This document shows positions 45,398 through 53,367 of a stretch of DNA of 64,000 nucleotides, piece by piece. The notes under the pieces were generated by a model that saw only the letters and a program-made list of their open reading frames with translations, did no database searches and had not been told where the DNA came from. The position numbers and the translations under genes are program-made. Within the stretch, counting starts at the first letter, position 1. Each line of letters opens with the position of its first letter. Source of the stretch: Enterovibrio baiacu (GTDB lineage: Bacteria > Pseudomonadota > Gammaproteobacteria > Enterobacterales > Vibrionaceae); contig NZ_SCHN01000005.1 in assembly GCF_004120195.1 (NCBI RefSeq), positions 186,001 to 250,000 on the forward strand, written 5' to 3'.

Positions 45398-46552
45398 ATG
45401 GAAATCGCTAAGTCGCTTCAACAGATCCCGTCGTCATACATTCGTGAAATACTCGCTGCGGCCTCTGACAAGAATGTCATCTCCTTGGCTGGCGGACTTC
45501 CAGACGAAAAAACCTTCCCGATTGACTTAATGAAACCCATGCTTGAAAGCCTCTCGGATATGACGGAAGTCTTTCAATATGGCGCAACGGCAGGTTACGG
45601 CCCGCTGCTCGAATTCCTCGGCGAATACTACCAATTGCCAGAAAGCCACATAGCGATGATTTGTACGGGCTCGCAACAAGGCCTAGACCTGATCGCACGC
45701 GCCTACATTGACCCGAGCGACACGGTGGTGATGGAAGCGCCAAGTTACTTAGGAGCGATGCAAGTGTTTGGCTTGGTTCAAGCGAACATCGTCACCGTGC
45801 CTCAAACAGAATGTGGCCCAGATCTCGACGCCCTTGAAGTGGTCTTCTTCGAGCAATCGCCAAAGATGTTTTATGCCGTGCCCGATTTTCACAACCCGAC
45901 AGGCGTATGTTGGTCACTGGAAACACGTCAACGCGTGGCAGAACTGTGTATCAAATACAACGTGGCATTGATTGAAGACGCACCTTACCGCGAACTGCGC
46001 TTTTCAGGAGATGCGATTCCACTGGCATCGGATTTCTGCCCAGAACACTCCATCGTACTGCGTTCGTTCTCCAAGATTGCATCCCCAGGGCTTCGCATGG
46101 GTGCAGTAACGGGTAAACGCGCTTACCTTGAGCCATTGATCAAAGTGAAGCAAGGCGCAGATTTGCATTCCAGCGTGCCAATGCAAGCACTGCTGTTGGG
46201 CTTGTTACAACACGACAACTTCGAACTGCACATTGATAAGATTCGCGCTCTCTACAAAACACGTTACCAAAAACTGTTTGCAGAGTTACAACGCCAATTG
46301 CCAGAGACCTGTGAATTGAAAGCGGTTGACGGTGGTATGTTTGTTTGGCTGTCTTTGCCAGAGTGCGACACCTTTGCGCTGGCGAAAACCTTGCTCGCTA
46401 ACGGTGTCGCGGTCGTGCCTAGCCCTGTGTTCTACCCTGCACATGACAAAGCGAAGGCCGCATTGAGACTTAACTTCACCAACGCCACGCCAGACGAACT
46501 TGAAGAAGCCGTTAAGCGTCTCGCCAAGGTGCTTCAAGAACAGGTTGGTTAA
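45398..46552 (+). CDS. PLP-dependent aminotransferase, class I/II (2-aminoadipate/LysN-like)
   Basis: The 384-residue fold-type I enzyme resembles the catalytic half of MocR proteins and LysN-type aminotransferases. It has ISLAGGLPDEKTFPID, QYGATAGYGPLLEFL, CTGSQQGLDLIARAYIDP, VPDFHNPTGVCWS and EDAPYRELRF, with the PLP lysine in RSFSKIASPGLRMGAV. It has no DNA-binding domain. Substrates in this family are amino acids such as 2-aminoadipate, aromatic or branched amino acids. It is probably controlled by the divergent AraC regulator. A terminator follows. Confidence 0.9.
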   Translation: MEIAKSLQQIPSSYIREILAAASDKNVISLAGGLPDEKTFPIDLMKPMLESLSDMTEVFQYGATAGYGPLLEFLGEYYQLPESHIAMICTGSQQGLDLIARAYIDPSDTVVMEAPSYLGAMQVFGLVQANIVTVPQTECGPDLDALEVVFFEQSPKMFYAVPDFHNPTGVCWSLETRQRVAELCIKYNVALIEDAPYRELRFSGDAIPLASDFCPEHSIVLRSFSKIASPGLRMGAVTGKRAYLEPLIKVKQGADLHSSVPMQALLLGLLQHDNFELHIDKIRALYKTRYQKLFAELQRQLPETCELKAVDGGMFVWLSLPECDTFALAKTLLANGVAVVPSPVFYPAHDKAKAALRLNFTNATPDELEEAVKRLAKVLQEQVG

Positions 46553-46583
46553 TCCGCAGCTACTTGTTGCCAAATAGATAAAG

Positions 46584-46624
46584 AAAATGCCGCTTGCTCT
46601 AATGAGCAAAGCGGCATTTTTTAT
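46584..46624. terminator. Bidirectional terminator between the aminotransferase and the GFA gene
   Basis: AAAATGCCGCTTGCTC (46584-46599) pairs with 46604-46620 with one bulged A. The loop is 4 nt, and Ts follow on both strands. Confidence 0.9.
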
Positions 46625-46642
46625 GCGATTAGATTGTTGACG

Positions 46643-47056
46643 CTAAGGCTGTTTATCAAACACCTTCACGTCATCAGGCACCGCAAACCATTTCTGCTTT
46701 TCTGATACCCAAATATGCGCCGTTGGGGTCAGAATGGTTTCATCTTCCACATTCACGGGCTTGAGCTTCAATTTCACGACGGACAAGTCTTCAGGGTTGA
46801 AGTGGTAAATACGATTACCGCAGCCTGTGCAAAATTTCGCGGCACTGCGATTCCCACTGTCAGCAGGACGGCTCCACTCTTTCATCTCACCGCTAAATTC
46901 AATCGCCTCAGCATCCACCATCGCCGTCACGCTATATGGCGCCGTGGAAAGCTTTTGGCATTCAGTGCAATGACAAGCAATCACCATGTTCGGTGCTGCA
47001 TGAAGCTTGTATGTTACCTGACCGCATTGGCATGCGCCTTCAATCGGAAATTCCAT
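46643..47056 (-). CDS. GFA family (Mss4-like) zinc protein
   Basis: The 137-residue product has the GFA signature: GACQCGQVTY, ACHCTECQKLSTAPYS and FCTGCGNRIYH, together seven cysteines that bind two zincs. The family is named after glutathione-dependent formaldehyde-activating enzyme, but most members have no proven activity. It converges on the aminotransferase and has GAGGTCATT before the ATG. Confidence 0.88.
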   Translation of the reverse strand: MEFPIEGACQCGQVTYKLHAAPNMVIACHCTECQKLSTAPYSVTAMVDAEAIEFSGEMKEWSRPADSGNRSAAKFCTGCGNRIYHFNPEDLSVVKLKLKPVNVEDETILTPTAHIWVSEKQKWFAVPDDVKVFDKQP

Positions 47057-47252
47057 AATGACCTCATAACAATTTGATTACATTCAGACCATATCAACAT
47101 AATTCTATGCATCTTGATACCGTAAGTTCTCAATGCCATTCCAATTAATCACTGTCATGAGGGGAACATTTCGTCAGCGAATACGCGCGTTTTCTAAAAG
47201 GGTGTCGTGCAAAAAGGCAACAATACGAAAACGACAAGGCGCATGGGACCGC

Positions 47253-47798
47253 TTAAAATCTTGCACCGAACATCAGATCAATCGATGCCGATTCGTTTCT
47301 ATGACGTTGAACATTACCAATGCGGTTGATACCCAATCGGCTTACCAGCTTTTCACCCGACTCAAGGTTATAAAAATGCTGAACACCCGCGCCATAAGTA
47401 TAAGAAAGGCTGTTTCCCGTGCCGCGCAGTTGCTCACCCGCGTAGGTATAACGATCCGTTTCCCATTTTTGTCCCAAGCCTGTTCGCGCAAATAAACGGA
47501 AGTTGTGGTCAAAATTGCGGTAAGCCGTTGGCGCTAGGTGAACGTGCGTTGAGTTGGAACTGACTAAGTTATTTCCCACAGGGTATCGACCAGACACATG
47601 AGACAACTCACCTTCAACTGCCAACCACTTAACGCTGGTCTCATAGCCGTAAATGATCTTTCCCCCATCGTAATGATGGTGAAGATCGCCAAATCCCGCA
47701 TCATGTGAGACTTGCGTGTATCCCGCCGCCGCATAGTGCTGCGCATTCACGGCAAGAGGTAAGACAGTCAAGGCTGTTGCTAGAACGTATTTATGCAT
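47253..47798 (-). CDS. Outer-membrane beta-barrel protein
   Basis: The 181-residue product has a signal peptide (1-19, cleavage after VNA). Alternating aromatic strands follow (YAAAGYTQVSH, IIYGYETSVKWLAVEGELSHVSG, FRLFARTGLGQKWET, SYTYGAGVQHFY) and it ends in GARF with the terminal phenylalanine of BamA-dependent barrels. Eight strands are likely, as in the OmpA-like/OmpW-size porin-like family. Histidines cluster near residues 38-43. The function is unknown. Confidence 0.82.
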   Translation of the reverse strand: MHKYVLATALTVLPLAVNAQHYAAAGYTQVSHDAGFGDLHHHYDGGKIIYGYETSVKWLAVEGELSHVSGRYPVGNNLVSSNSTHVHLAPTAYRNFDHNFRLFARTGLGQKWETDRYTYAGEQLRGTGNSLSYTYGAGVQHFYNLESGEKLVSRLGINRIGNVQRHRNESASIDLMFGARF

Positions 47799-47954
47799 AG
47801 TGCAATTACTCTAAATTAAGAATGTAGTGCCACTTTCGGGCGAGAGAATGCTATGCACGTTGGAAGTAAGATGAAACGATTCAAATGTAACAAAACAATA
47901 AAACATTGTTTTATTGAGGCAGTGAATACGTTGAAAACCAGTATTTAAGTACAA

Positions 47955-47994
47955 AAAAAGCACAACCTCAAACAGTGCAGAGATTGTGCTTTTT
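47955..47994 (-). terminator. Terminator of the DUF4156 lipoprotein gene
   Basis: AAAAAGCACAA (47955-47965) pairs with TTGTGCTTTTT (47984-47994) around an 18-nt loop, ending in a T-run in the minus direction. Confidence 0.75.
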
Positions 47995-48011
47995 CATTTA
48001 AACATGACGAT

Positions 48012-48437
48012 TTATTGTGCGATTGTTTCTGCTTTCTCTTCAGACACAACAGCCGCTTCCATCGACACGTCTACGGTGTCTTCCACCACGTCAACGTCAG
48101 GTTGAGCGGGCTGGCACGCGTAGGCGTTTGCAAACATGGTCACTGACGAGTTGAAATCAAAAGGTTGGTACAAATACAAGGTATCGCCACCCAGTGCCGC
48201 CGCTTTCTTACGCATTTGGTTGAGTGTGCCCCAAACCATGTCTTTATCTGCGTGTAGCCAGTAATCATAGAAGTGGCCTTCAGAGCCGATAACCGTACCT
48301 TTGTGCTCACAGCCTTTCAGCGCATCCACGTCATCCCAAATCACTTTAACTTGCTCAGACTCGGCCGTTGGGAACGTCACACAGCCTGTTAGAAGTGTTG
48401 CGATAGAGACCGCTACACCAATCATTAACGCTTTCAT
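48012..48437 (-). CDS. DUF4156 lipoprotein
   Basis: The 141-residue product starts at ATG 48437; the TTG one codon earlier is not needed. It has a type II signal peptide with lipobox LLTGC, then the DUF4156 core: VIWDDVDALKGCEHKGTVIGSEGHFYDYWLHADKDMVWGTLNQMRKKAAALGGDTLYL. The following FANAYAC completes a likely disulfide. A 30-residue acidic tail follows. Small outer-membrane or periplasmic lipoproteins of this family (YjfO/RcsF-like in size) have no established role. Confidence 0.85.
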   Translation of the reverse strand: MKALMIGVAVSIATLLTGCVTFPTAESEQVKVIWDDVDALKGCEHKGTVIGSEGHFYDYWLHADKDMVWGTLNQMRKKAAALGGDTLYLYQPFDFNSSVTMFANAYACQPAQPDVDVVEDTVDVSMEAAVVSEEKAETIAQ

Positions 48438-48702
48438 CAATGATGATTCTCGAAGTAAATAAGGCCGCGAAGTTTATCCTCAGTCGATGTAAAGACAAAC
48501 ACTTTTCGTGCACTTCCCTGCCTATTTTTTACCATTGATACGCCTTTCATTTTTTGTCTTATTCACGCGATGCATCAGACGTCATTTGTCCTTTGGGTAA
48601 ATCACGAATATTCAATGCACTGCGCCTAAAAAAGCACAAACAGTCAGATCTGCGTTGTGAACATCTCGCACAATGATTCAAAGACTTTTAAGGGAGAAAG
48701 TG

Positions 48703-50274
48703 ATGAAACGGATACCCGCGTTAGACAGCATACGAGGGCTATTGCTCTTGTTGATGACAATCAACCATTTGTTTTGGATCAGTGGCGGTCGTTCGCCCGT
48801 TCAATACTTCACATCAGAACCTCTGGGGCCTTTTGGCCCAGCGGAAGGGTTTGTGTTTATTTCCGCCCTATTAGCAGGCGCGATTTATAGTCGAGATGCC
48901 TTGTCGAATGCTGACGTGCGCGCTAAAGCATTCCATCGCGCATTCACGCTCTATCGCTATCATATTGTGTGTTTAATTGCCGTTTTTACTTGGTTTCTCG
49001 TCAGTCAATACGCCTTCCCTGAGCACCAAAACCTTTTGGCACAAAACTTCCCGAATTTGCTCACTGCCCCGCTGGAAACGCTGCTGTTCAGTGCAGCTTT
49101 AATCAACAAACCCCACTACTTTGACATATTGCCGCTATATATCGTTTTCATGTTGCTACTGCCGCTGCTCATTGCCATGTATCGAAAAGGGCTATTCTGG
49201 CTCGTACTCGGTGTCAGTCTGCTGCTTTGGTCTACGAGTGGCGCGATCTCTGAAAGCCAACTTAACGCGGTTATGGGTAGCGGCGTATTCGACGGCTTCA
49301 CCTTGCACGCAGGGTACTTTGACCCGTTTGCGTGGCAACTGTTGTTTGTTGTTGGCTCCGCCATCGGGTTCCAGCTTCAGCACGGCAACCTGATTCGTTG
49401 GCACCATCCTATGCTTACCTTTTTATGCATTGCGGGTATCGGCATCCTGTTTGCCGCTCACCATGGTGCGTTTTTAAGCATGGGCATCCACCGTGGCATT
49501 ATCTACGGCCTTGCTGATAAATCTGAATTAGGCTGGTTGCGTTTACTAACGCTGTCCATGTGGGTTTATCTGATTGCGCTGCTCATCAGTAAATTCCCCA
49601 ACGCGCTCACGTTCCGTCCTCTGAGCTACATTGGCCGCCATTCTTTGCATGTTTTTGCTTGGCAAACTGCGATGATTTACTTTGCCGCGCCACTGCTCGC
49701 AGAGATCCGTTTCGAGCCTTTCTATCTGGCGGTAATGCTCGGCTTTGTAACCAGCCTTTGGGTGCCTGCTTGGATCCGTGAGTTCACCAAAGGCCGCTCT
49801 TCTACCCAATATTGGGGAGCAGCCATCACCGCCGGTATTGGCGGGCTTCTCGCACTGAATGTCTCTATGGCTAACACTGCGGATAATGATACGTTGATGG
49901 TCGGGAACGAAAAATTCCCCCTCACCATCAAATTGAAAGACGTTCGTGAACCTCAAGACCCGGTAGTTTTAATGGTGTACAGCGAATTCGATGACCTTAC
50001 CGCTGTACCGTCTGTTCATTGGCAGAAGTACACGCCAGAAGAAGCGAATGAAGGGATAACGCTCGATGAGTTAGCAGCGGGCAAGTATGTGGTGTTTGCC
50101 TTCCAAGACCGGAATAAAGATGGACTTATCACCTTGGCAGACAATCAAATTCCGATTGAAGGATTTGGTTATTCCAATAACCCATCACTACAAGGGCCCC
50201 CATCCAAAGAGCAAGTGACTTTCACCCACAACAAAGCAGCGATGCTGACCATCCATTTCAACAATTGGTATTAA
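48703..50274 (+). CDS. OpgC-like membrane acyltransferase fused to a DUF2141 domain
   Basis: The 523-residue product has residues ~1-375 as an OpgC/acyltransferase-3-type membrane protein with ~10 helices (RIPALDSIRGLLLLLMTINHLFW, GFVFISALLAG, PLSYIGRHSLHVFAWQ). Residues ~400-523 match DUF2141: LTIKLKDVREPQDPVVLMVYS, then LAAGKYVVFAFQDRNKDG, and IEGFGYSNNPSLQGPPS with its GFSNN-GPPS signature. OpgC of E. coli adds succinate to periplasmic glucans. DUF2141 is usually a separate exported protein. No opgGH lies nearby, so the substrate is uncertain. ATG 48703 has AGGGAG upstream. Confidence 0.88.
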   Translation: MKRIPALDSIRGLLLLLMTINHLFWISGGRSPVQYFTSEPLGPFGPAEGFVFISALLAGAIYSRDALSNADVRAKAFHRAFTLYRYHIVCLIAVFTWFLVSQYAFPEHQNLLAQNFPNLLTAPLETLLFSAALINKPHYFDILPLYIVFMLLLPLLIAMYRKGLFWLVLGVSLLLWSTSGAISESQLNAVMGSGVFDGFTLHAGYFDPFAWQLLFVVGSAIGFQLQHGNLIRWHHPMLTFLCIAGIGILFAAHHGAFLSMGIHRGIIYGLADKSELGWLRLLTLSMWVYLIALLISKFPNALTFRPLSYIGRHSLHVFAWQTAMIYFAAPLLAEIRFEPFYLAVMLGFVTSLWVPAWIREFTKGRSSTQYWGAAITAGIGGLLALNVSMANTADNDTLMVGNEKFPLTIKLKDVREPQDPVVLMVYSEFDDLTAVPSVHWQKYTPEEANEGITLDELAAGKYVVFAFQDRNKDGLITLADNQIPIEGFGYSNNPSLQGPPSKEQVTFTHNKAAMLTIHFNNWY

Positions 50275-50286
50275 TGTGAGAGAAGA

Positions 50287-50334
50287 ATCGAGCTACGAAT
50301 GCGTGTCAAAGCACAATACGTGGCGTAGCTCGAT
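50287..50334. repeat. Inverted repeat after the OpgC fusion gene
   Basis: ATCGAGCTACG (50287-50297) and CGTAGCTCGAT (50324-50334) are a perfect 11-bp inverted repeat with a 26-nt loop. It begins 12 bp after the stop codon. It could act as an RNA stem or weak terminator; no T-run follows directly. Confidence 0.5.
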
Positions 50335-50368
50335 GTTGAATGGAAGCGGCTCATAACCAGCGCTCGAA

Positions 50369-50433
50369 CCCAAAAGACTCACGCATTAAACGGGTAATAT
50401 ATTGGTTTTATTAACGTGCCTGTCCCCGCTTTT
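50369..50433 (+). repeat. RAYT-associated dispersed repeat, copy A
   Basis: This ~65-bp element ends in GTGCCTGTCCCCGCTTTT (50416-50433). It shares CCAAAAG, ACGCAT-AAAC, a TAA-AT-TGGTTTT stretch and the identical 18-bp end with copy B at 53122-53201, in the same orientation. The GTGCCTGTCCCCG core is REP-like and often found with this transposase family. Confidence 0.8.
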
Positions 50434-50456
50434 CAAAATCACTAGATAAAACCTAG

Positions 50457-50480
50457 CAAGGCAGCTTATTCGCTGCCTTG
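50457..50480 (-). terminator. Terminator overlapping the lysR stop
   Basis: CAAGGCAGC (50457-50465) pairs with GCTGCCTTG (50472-50480). The lysR stop codon is in the loop, and a TTTTAT stretch follows 6 nt beyond the stem on the minus strand. Confidence 0.6.
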
Positions 50481-51389
50481 TTGCTCTTTCAGTTCACTTT
50501 CAATCCATCGTTTAAATGCTTGGACTTTCTTCAACCGAAGATGAGACTCAGGACAAACCAAGTAGTAGCTGAACGCTGCTCTTTGGCTGGCTGACTCGCC
50601 AAACGGACAAACTAAGCGTCCCGCCTCAATGTCTTTGTTAACCATCGCCTTGATTGTCAGCGCGATCCCTTGCCCTTCTATGGCCGCTTGGATCGCAAGA
50701 AACTCCGTCGAAAATTGATAACCCGCATCAGGGTCAATGTCTGTAATGCCAGCAGCCCTGAGCCACATTCCCCAGCATGGCGCACTGGCATGCCCCGTTT
50801 GCCACACTGACCGCAACAACATGTGATGCCTTAAGTCGTCGGCAGTTTGAAGCGGCTTTCCTCCCACTAAAAGTGAGGGGCTGCAAACTGGAATCACCTC
50901 TTCTGGGATCATTTCTTGCGAAAAAACTCCGGTATAGTTGCCTGCTCCGTAACGCAAAGCCACATCGACCCCCTCGGTTCTAAAATTCACCAAAGATTCA
51001 CAGGCATCCACGCGCAATCGGTATTGAGGATACGCCTGATAAAAACTGCCTAAGCGAGGTAATAACCACTTGGCGGCAAACGTGGGCGACGCACTCACTA
51101 CCAGTTCATTGCTTTGCTGTCGCCGGCGCAGTTGCCGAATACCTTCTTCCAGCTTAGAAAAGCCTTCTTCCATAAACGGGTAGAGTTGCTCTCCCGCTTC
51201 CGTGAGTGCTAGCGAACGCACTTTGCGTTCAAAAAGCTGAACGTCCAAATAACTCTCTAAAGATTTGATTTGCTGACTTACGGCCGCAGGCGTGACATGA
51301 AGCTCTTCTGCGGCTTCTTTAATGCTCGTAAGTCTGGCAACACTTTCAAATGCCCTCAGCGCATTCAGAGGAGGTAACTGTTCTTCCAT
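50466..51389 (-). CDS. LysR family regulator (GcvA-like)
   Basis: The 307-residue product has the LysR helix-turn-helix (PPLNALRAFESVARLTSIKEAAEELHVTPAAVSQQIKSLE, residues ~5-60). Its effector domain is of the GcvA/AmpR branch (ASPTFAAKWLLPRL, VDVALRYGAGNYTG, GQGIALTIKAMV). It is divergent from the small DUF1127 gene at 51505, an arrangement seen repeatedly for this pair and suggesting direct control. It sits inside the segment framed by the RAYT repeats. Confidence 0.92.
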   Translation of the reverse strand: MEEQLPPLNALRAFESVARLTSIKEAAEELHVTPAAVSQQIKSLESYLDVQLFERKVRSLALTEAGEQLYPFMEEGFSKLEEGIRQLRRRQQSNELVVSASPTFAAKWLLPRLGSFYQAYPQYRLRVDACESLVNFRTEGVDVALRYGAGNYTGVFSQEMIPEEVIPVCSPSLLVGGKPLQTADDLRHHMLLRSVWQTGHASAPCWGMWLRAAGITDIDPDAGYQFSTEFLAIQAAIEGQGIALTIKAMVNKDIEAGRLVCPFGESASQRAAFSYYLVCPESHLRLKKVQAFKRWIESELKEQQGSE

Positions 51390-51504
51390 GATTAAGTTTT
51401 TCTAACTCTGATTAAGGATTACTCGTTTGTAGTCATTGTTAGGTTAAACCATCATCAACTTCAAGGTAAGGAAATCTTATTCATGGTAATTGGAGGGTTT
51501 AACA

Positions 51505-51792
51505 ATGAAACTGCCAAACGAAAAACACTCGCTCTTGGTTCAGCCGTTTGATCGAAGTGCATCAGCTTCACTCGCAATCAGCGACATCATGCTTCGCTTC
51601 GTTAACGCGGTGTCTGAGAAAATACGTGCCTACCGTATTCGTCAGGCACGAAACCGTTTCTATAGAGACATCTCAGATTACCCTGCATATATACTTGAAG
51701 ATATTGGATTAAACCCAGAAGAAGTCGCTATCGCGAAAGCGCACCAAGAGAAACTTGGGGTTGATACCGTCGCAGAGATAGAGAGGAGATAG
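51505..51792 (+). CDS. DUF1127 small protein
   Basis: The 95-residue product (ATG 51505 with GGAGGG upstream; an in-frame start 15 bp earlier lacks spacing) contains the DUF1127 core RQARNRFYRDISDYPAYILEDIGLNPEEVAIAK. This is an arginine-rich helix followed by a D(I/L)G-x-[ST/N] turn. Short DUF1127 proteins have been linked to RNA turnover and to phosphate and carbon metabolism in alphaproteobacteria; the longer vibrio type has no assigned role. It is divergent from lysR. Confidence 0.85.
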   Translation: MKLPNEKHSLLVQPFDRSASASLAISDIMLRFVNAVSEKIRAYRIRQARNRFYRDISDYPAYILEDIGLNPEEVAIAKAHQEKLGVDTVAEIERR

Positions 51793-51820
51793 TGGAATGT
51801 CAGGCGATTGTTCACGTTGC

Positions 51821-51893
51821 ACGATTTTGGCACGATCTTGGCGATCTTGGGACAAGGGGCGATCTTGGGACAATCTTGGGACAGGCATATATA
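51821..51893. repeat. Imperfect CGATCTTGG(GACA) tandem repeats
   Basis: Five or so units of CGATYTTGG, some extended by GACAA, follow the DUF1127 gene from 29 bp after its stop. They are irregular in length (11-18 bp) and look like slippage products. The GGGACA piece resembles the core of the RAYT repeats in reverse, possibly by chance. Confidence 0.7.
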
Positions 51894-52073
51894 CAACTCA
51901 TCCCACGCGAACAACAATTAGAAAGCATTCACACAGCCAAACTCGTTGTTAGTCAGTGCGAATCCATCGCATTTCTGTATAGGAATAGTAAATGACGGAA
52001 TTTTAGTGAATTACGCGCAGCAAAAATCTCAAGCTAGCGCCTGAGTCATCGTTTGTTATAAGTGAGGCTTGTT

Positions 52074-53036
52074 TTATTGGCTCGGTATCCGGAAGCCGGA
52101 GAGTCGTTTCCGATGCAAGTGAGGTAGTGCAGCTTTTATTGCGGTATCAGTGCCGACAATGCCGCCTTGTTCAATCCGTGTGCATGTTTCCAGCCAACTC
52201 TTAGCGTCAAATCCAAGTCTTTCTAGCAGTGATGGTAAGGCATTAGCAATATGACCATGCTTATCATCTCGTACTTGTCTTCCTGTCCAATCAACCAATG
52301 CAAGATAATCCATCAATCGAAAAGGAATACCATCTGGCATGCTCTCGCGCGGGTTTCCAGCAAAGGGAAACAGCCCTGCTGGAGATGTTTGATTACTTTC
52401 TATCGCATCAATGCGCGCTTTCACGCTCGTATAATCCGACGTTTCTGGCGCTTCGGCAATGGCTGCACGTACTGGGTTCAAATCGACATAAGCCATGGCT
52501 GCAGCGACGGCTTTCTCATCCAGTAATGCTTGGCTTTTAAAGCGCCCTTCCCAGAAATGTCCGGTACAGTTGTCCTCACGATTGGCTTCTGAGGCAATGT
52601 GCTGATTAATTAATCGCATAAACCAACTGATTGAAACAAGACGTTTTCGCCACTCTTCAATCATCTCATAACACCGATCAGTTTCAGCCTCTGACAGTTC
52701 ATCTCCCTGCATAAATCGCTGAACCAACGCGGGTCCATGATGAAAAGCGAGCCAGCGCTCAACCACTTCAATATCTGACAGCGTTTTTGCCTTTTCAGCA
52801 TTGATATGCAAAACCACATGATAATGATTACTCATAATGGCGTATGCACATACATCGATACAAAACGCGCCTGCTAACGCGAGCAGGCGCTTTTCAATCC
52901 AAGATCGACGATGTTCGTAACTTTGTTGGGCTTGATCATCGTAGCCACAGAGAAATGACCGACGAACACAGCGAGAAACGCAGTGGTAATAAGGTGTGGC
53001 TTCAATGCTGATAAGTGATGAGCGGGCTTTTGTCAT
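52074..53036 (-). CDS. REP-associated tyrosine transposase (RAYT, Y1/TnpA_REP family)
   Basis: The 320-residue product has the HUH-type Y1 transposase core: YAIMSNHYHVVLHINAEKA (His-x-His metal motif region), a catalytic-tyrosine helix region and the RAYT hallmark NCTGHFWEGRFKSQALLDEKAVAAAMAYVDLNPVRAAIA. These single-copy domesticated transposases recognise REP-type hairpins. The ORF is complete. A related repeat lies 86 bp upstream of its start and a second copy beyond lysR. Confidence 0.9.
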   Translation of the reverse strand: MTKARSSLISIEATPYYHCVSRCVRRSFLCGYDDQAQQSYEHRRSWIEKRLLALAGAFCIDVCAYAIMSNHYHVVLHINAEKAKTLSDIEVVERWLAFHHGPALVQRFMQGDELSEAETDRCYEMIEEWRKRLVSISWFMRLINQHIASEANREDNCTGHFWEGRFKSQALLDEKAVAAAMAYVDLNPVRAAIAEAPETSDYTSVKARIDAIESNQTSPAGLFPFAGNPRESMPDGIPFRLMDYLALVDWTGRQVRDDKHGHIANALPSLLERLGFDAKSWLETCTRIEQGGIVGTDTAIKAALPHLHRKRLSGFRIPSQ

Positions 53037-53121
53037 TGAGATTCAAAATGGATAGCAACTGAACAATATAAAAAGCATATCGTTATGAGACCATCCATTC
53101 ATCTTTGTCTCACACCTTTGA

Positions 53122-53201
53122 GTCCAAAAGCACTAACGCATGAAACTGATAAGATTATGGTTTTCTTAAAGTGCCTTCTTAAAGTGCCTGTCCCCGCTTT
53201 T
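53122..53201 (+). repeat. RAYT-associated dispersed repeat, copy B
   Basis: This copy shares the end GTGCCTGTCCCCGCTTTT (53184-53201) with copy A and aligns along ~65 bp. It has an extra tandem 13-bp duplication (TTCTTAAAGTGCC twice) just before the end. Same orientation as copy A. Confidence 0.8.
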
Positions 53202-53367
53202 GCCAAAAATTTTCTTACGCTACCGCCCTTCGCATATCAGCACACAACACGCCATTACTGTCTAAGTTATTCGGCGGAAATGTACCACGAAGTGCATAAA
53301 GCAATACTTGATTTTGATCTCATGAGAGACCAAGTGATTAATGTTCAGGCAGTTAGTCGTGAAGGCT
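53202..53367. other. Region between RAYT repeat and araC stop
   Basis: An open plus-strand frame (53085-53456) runs through here and into the araC gene. Its second half reads like protein sequence (MYHEVHKAILDFDLMRDQV...) but has no recognisable family, no ribosome site and overlaps araC. It may be a gene remnant. Confidence 0.35.
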
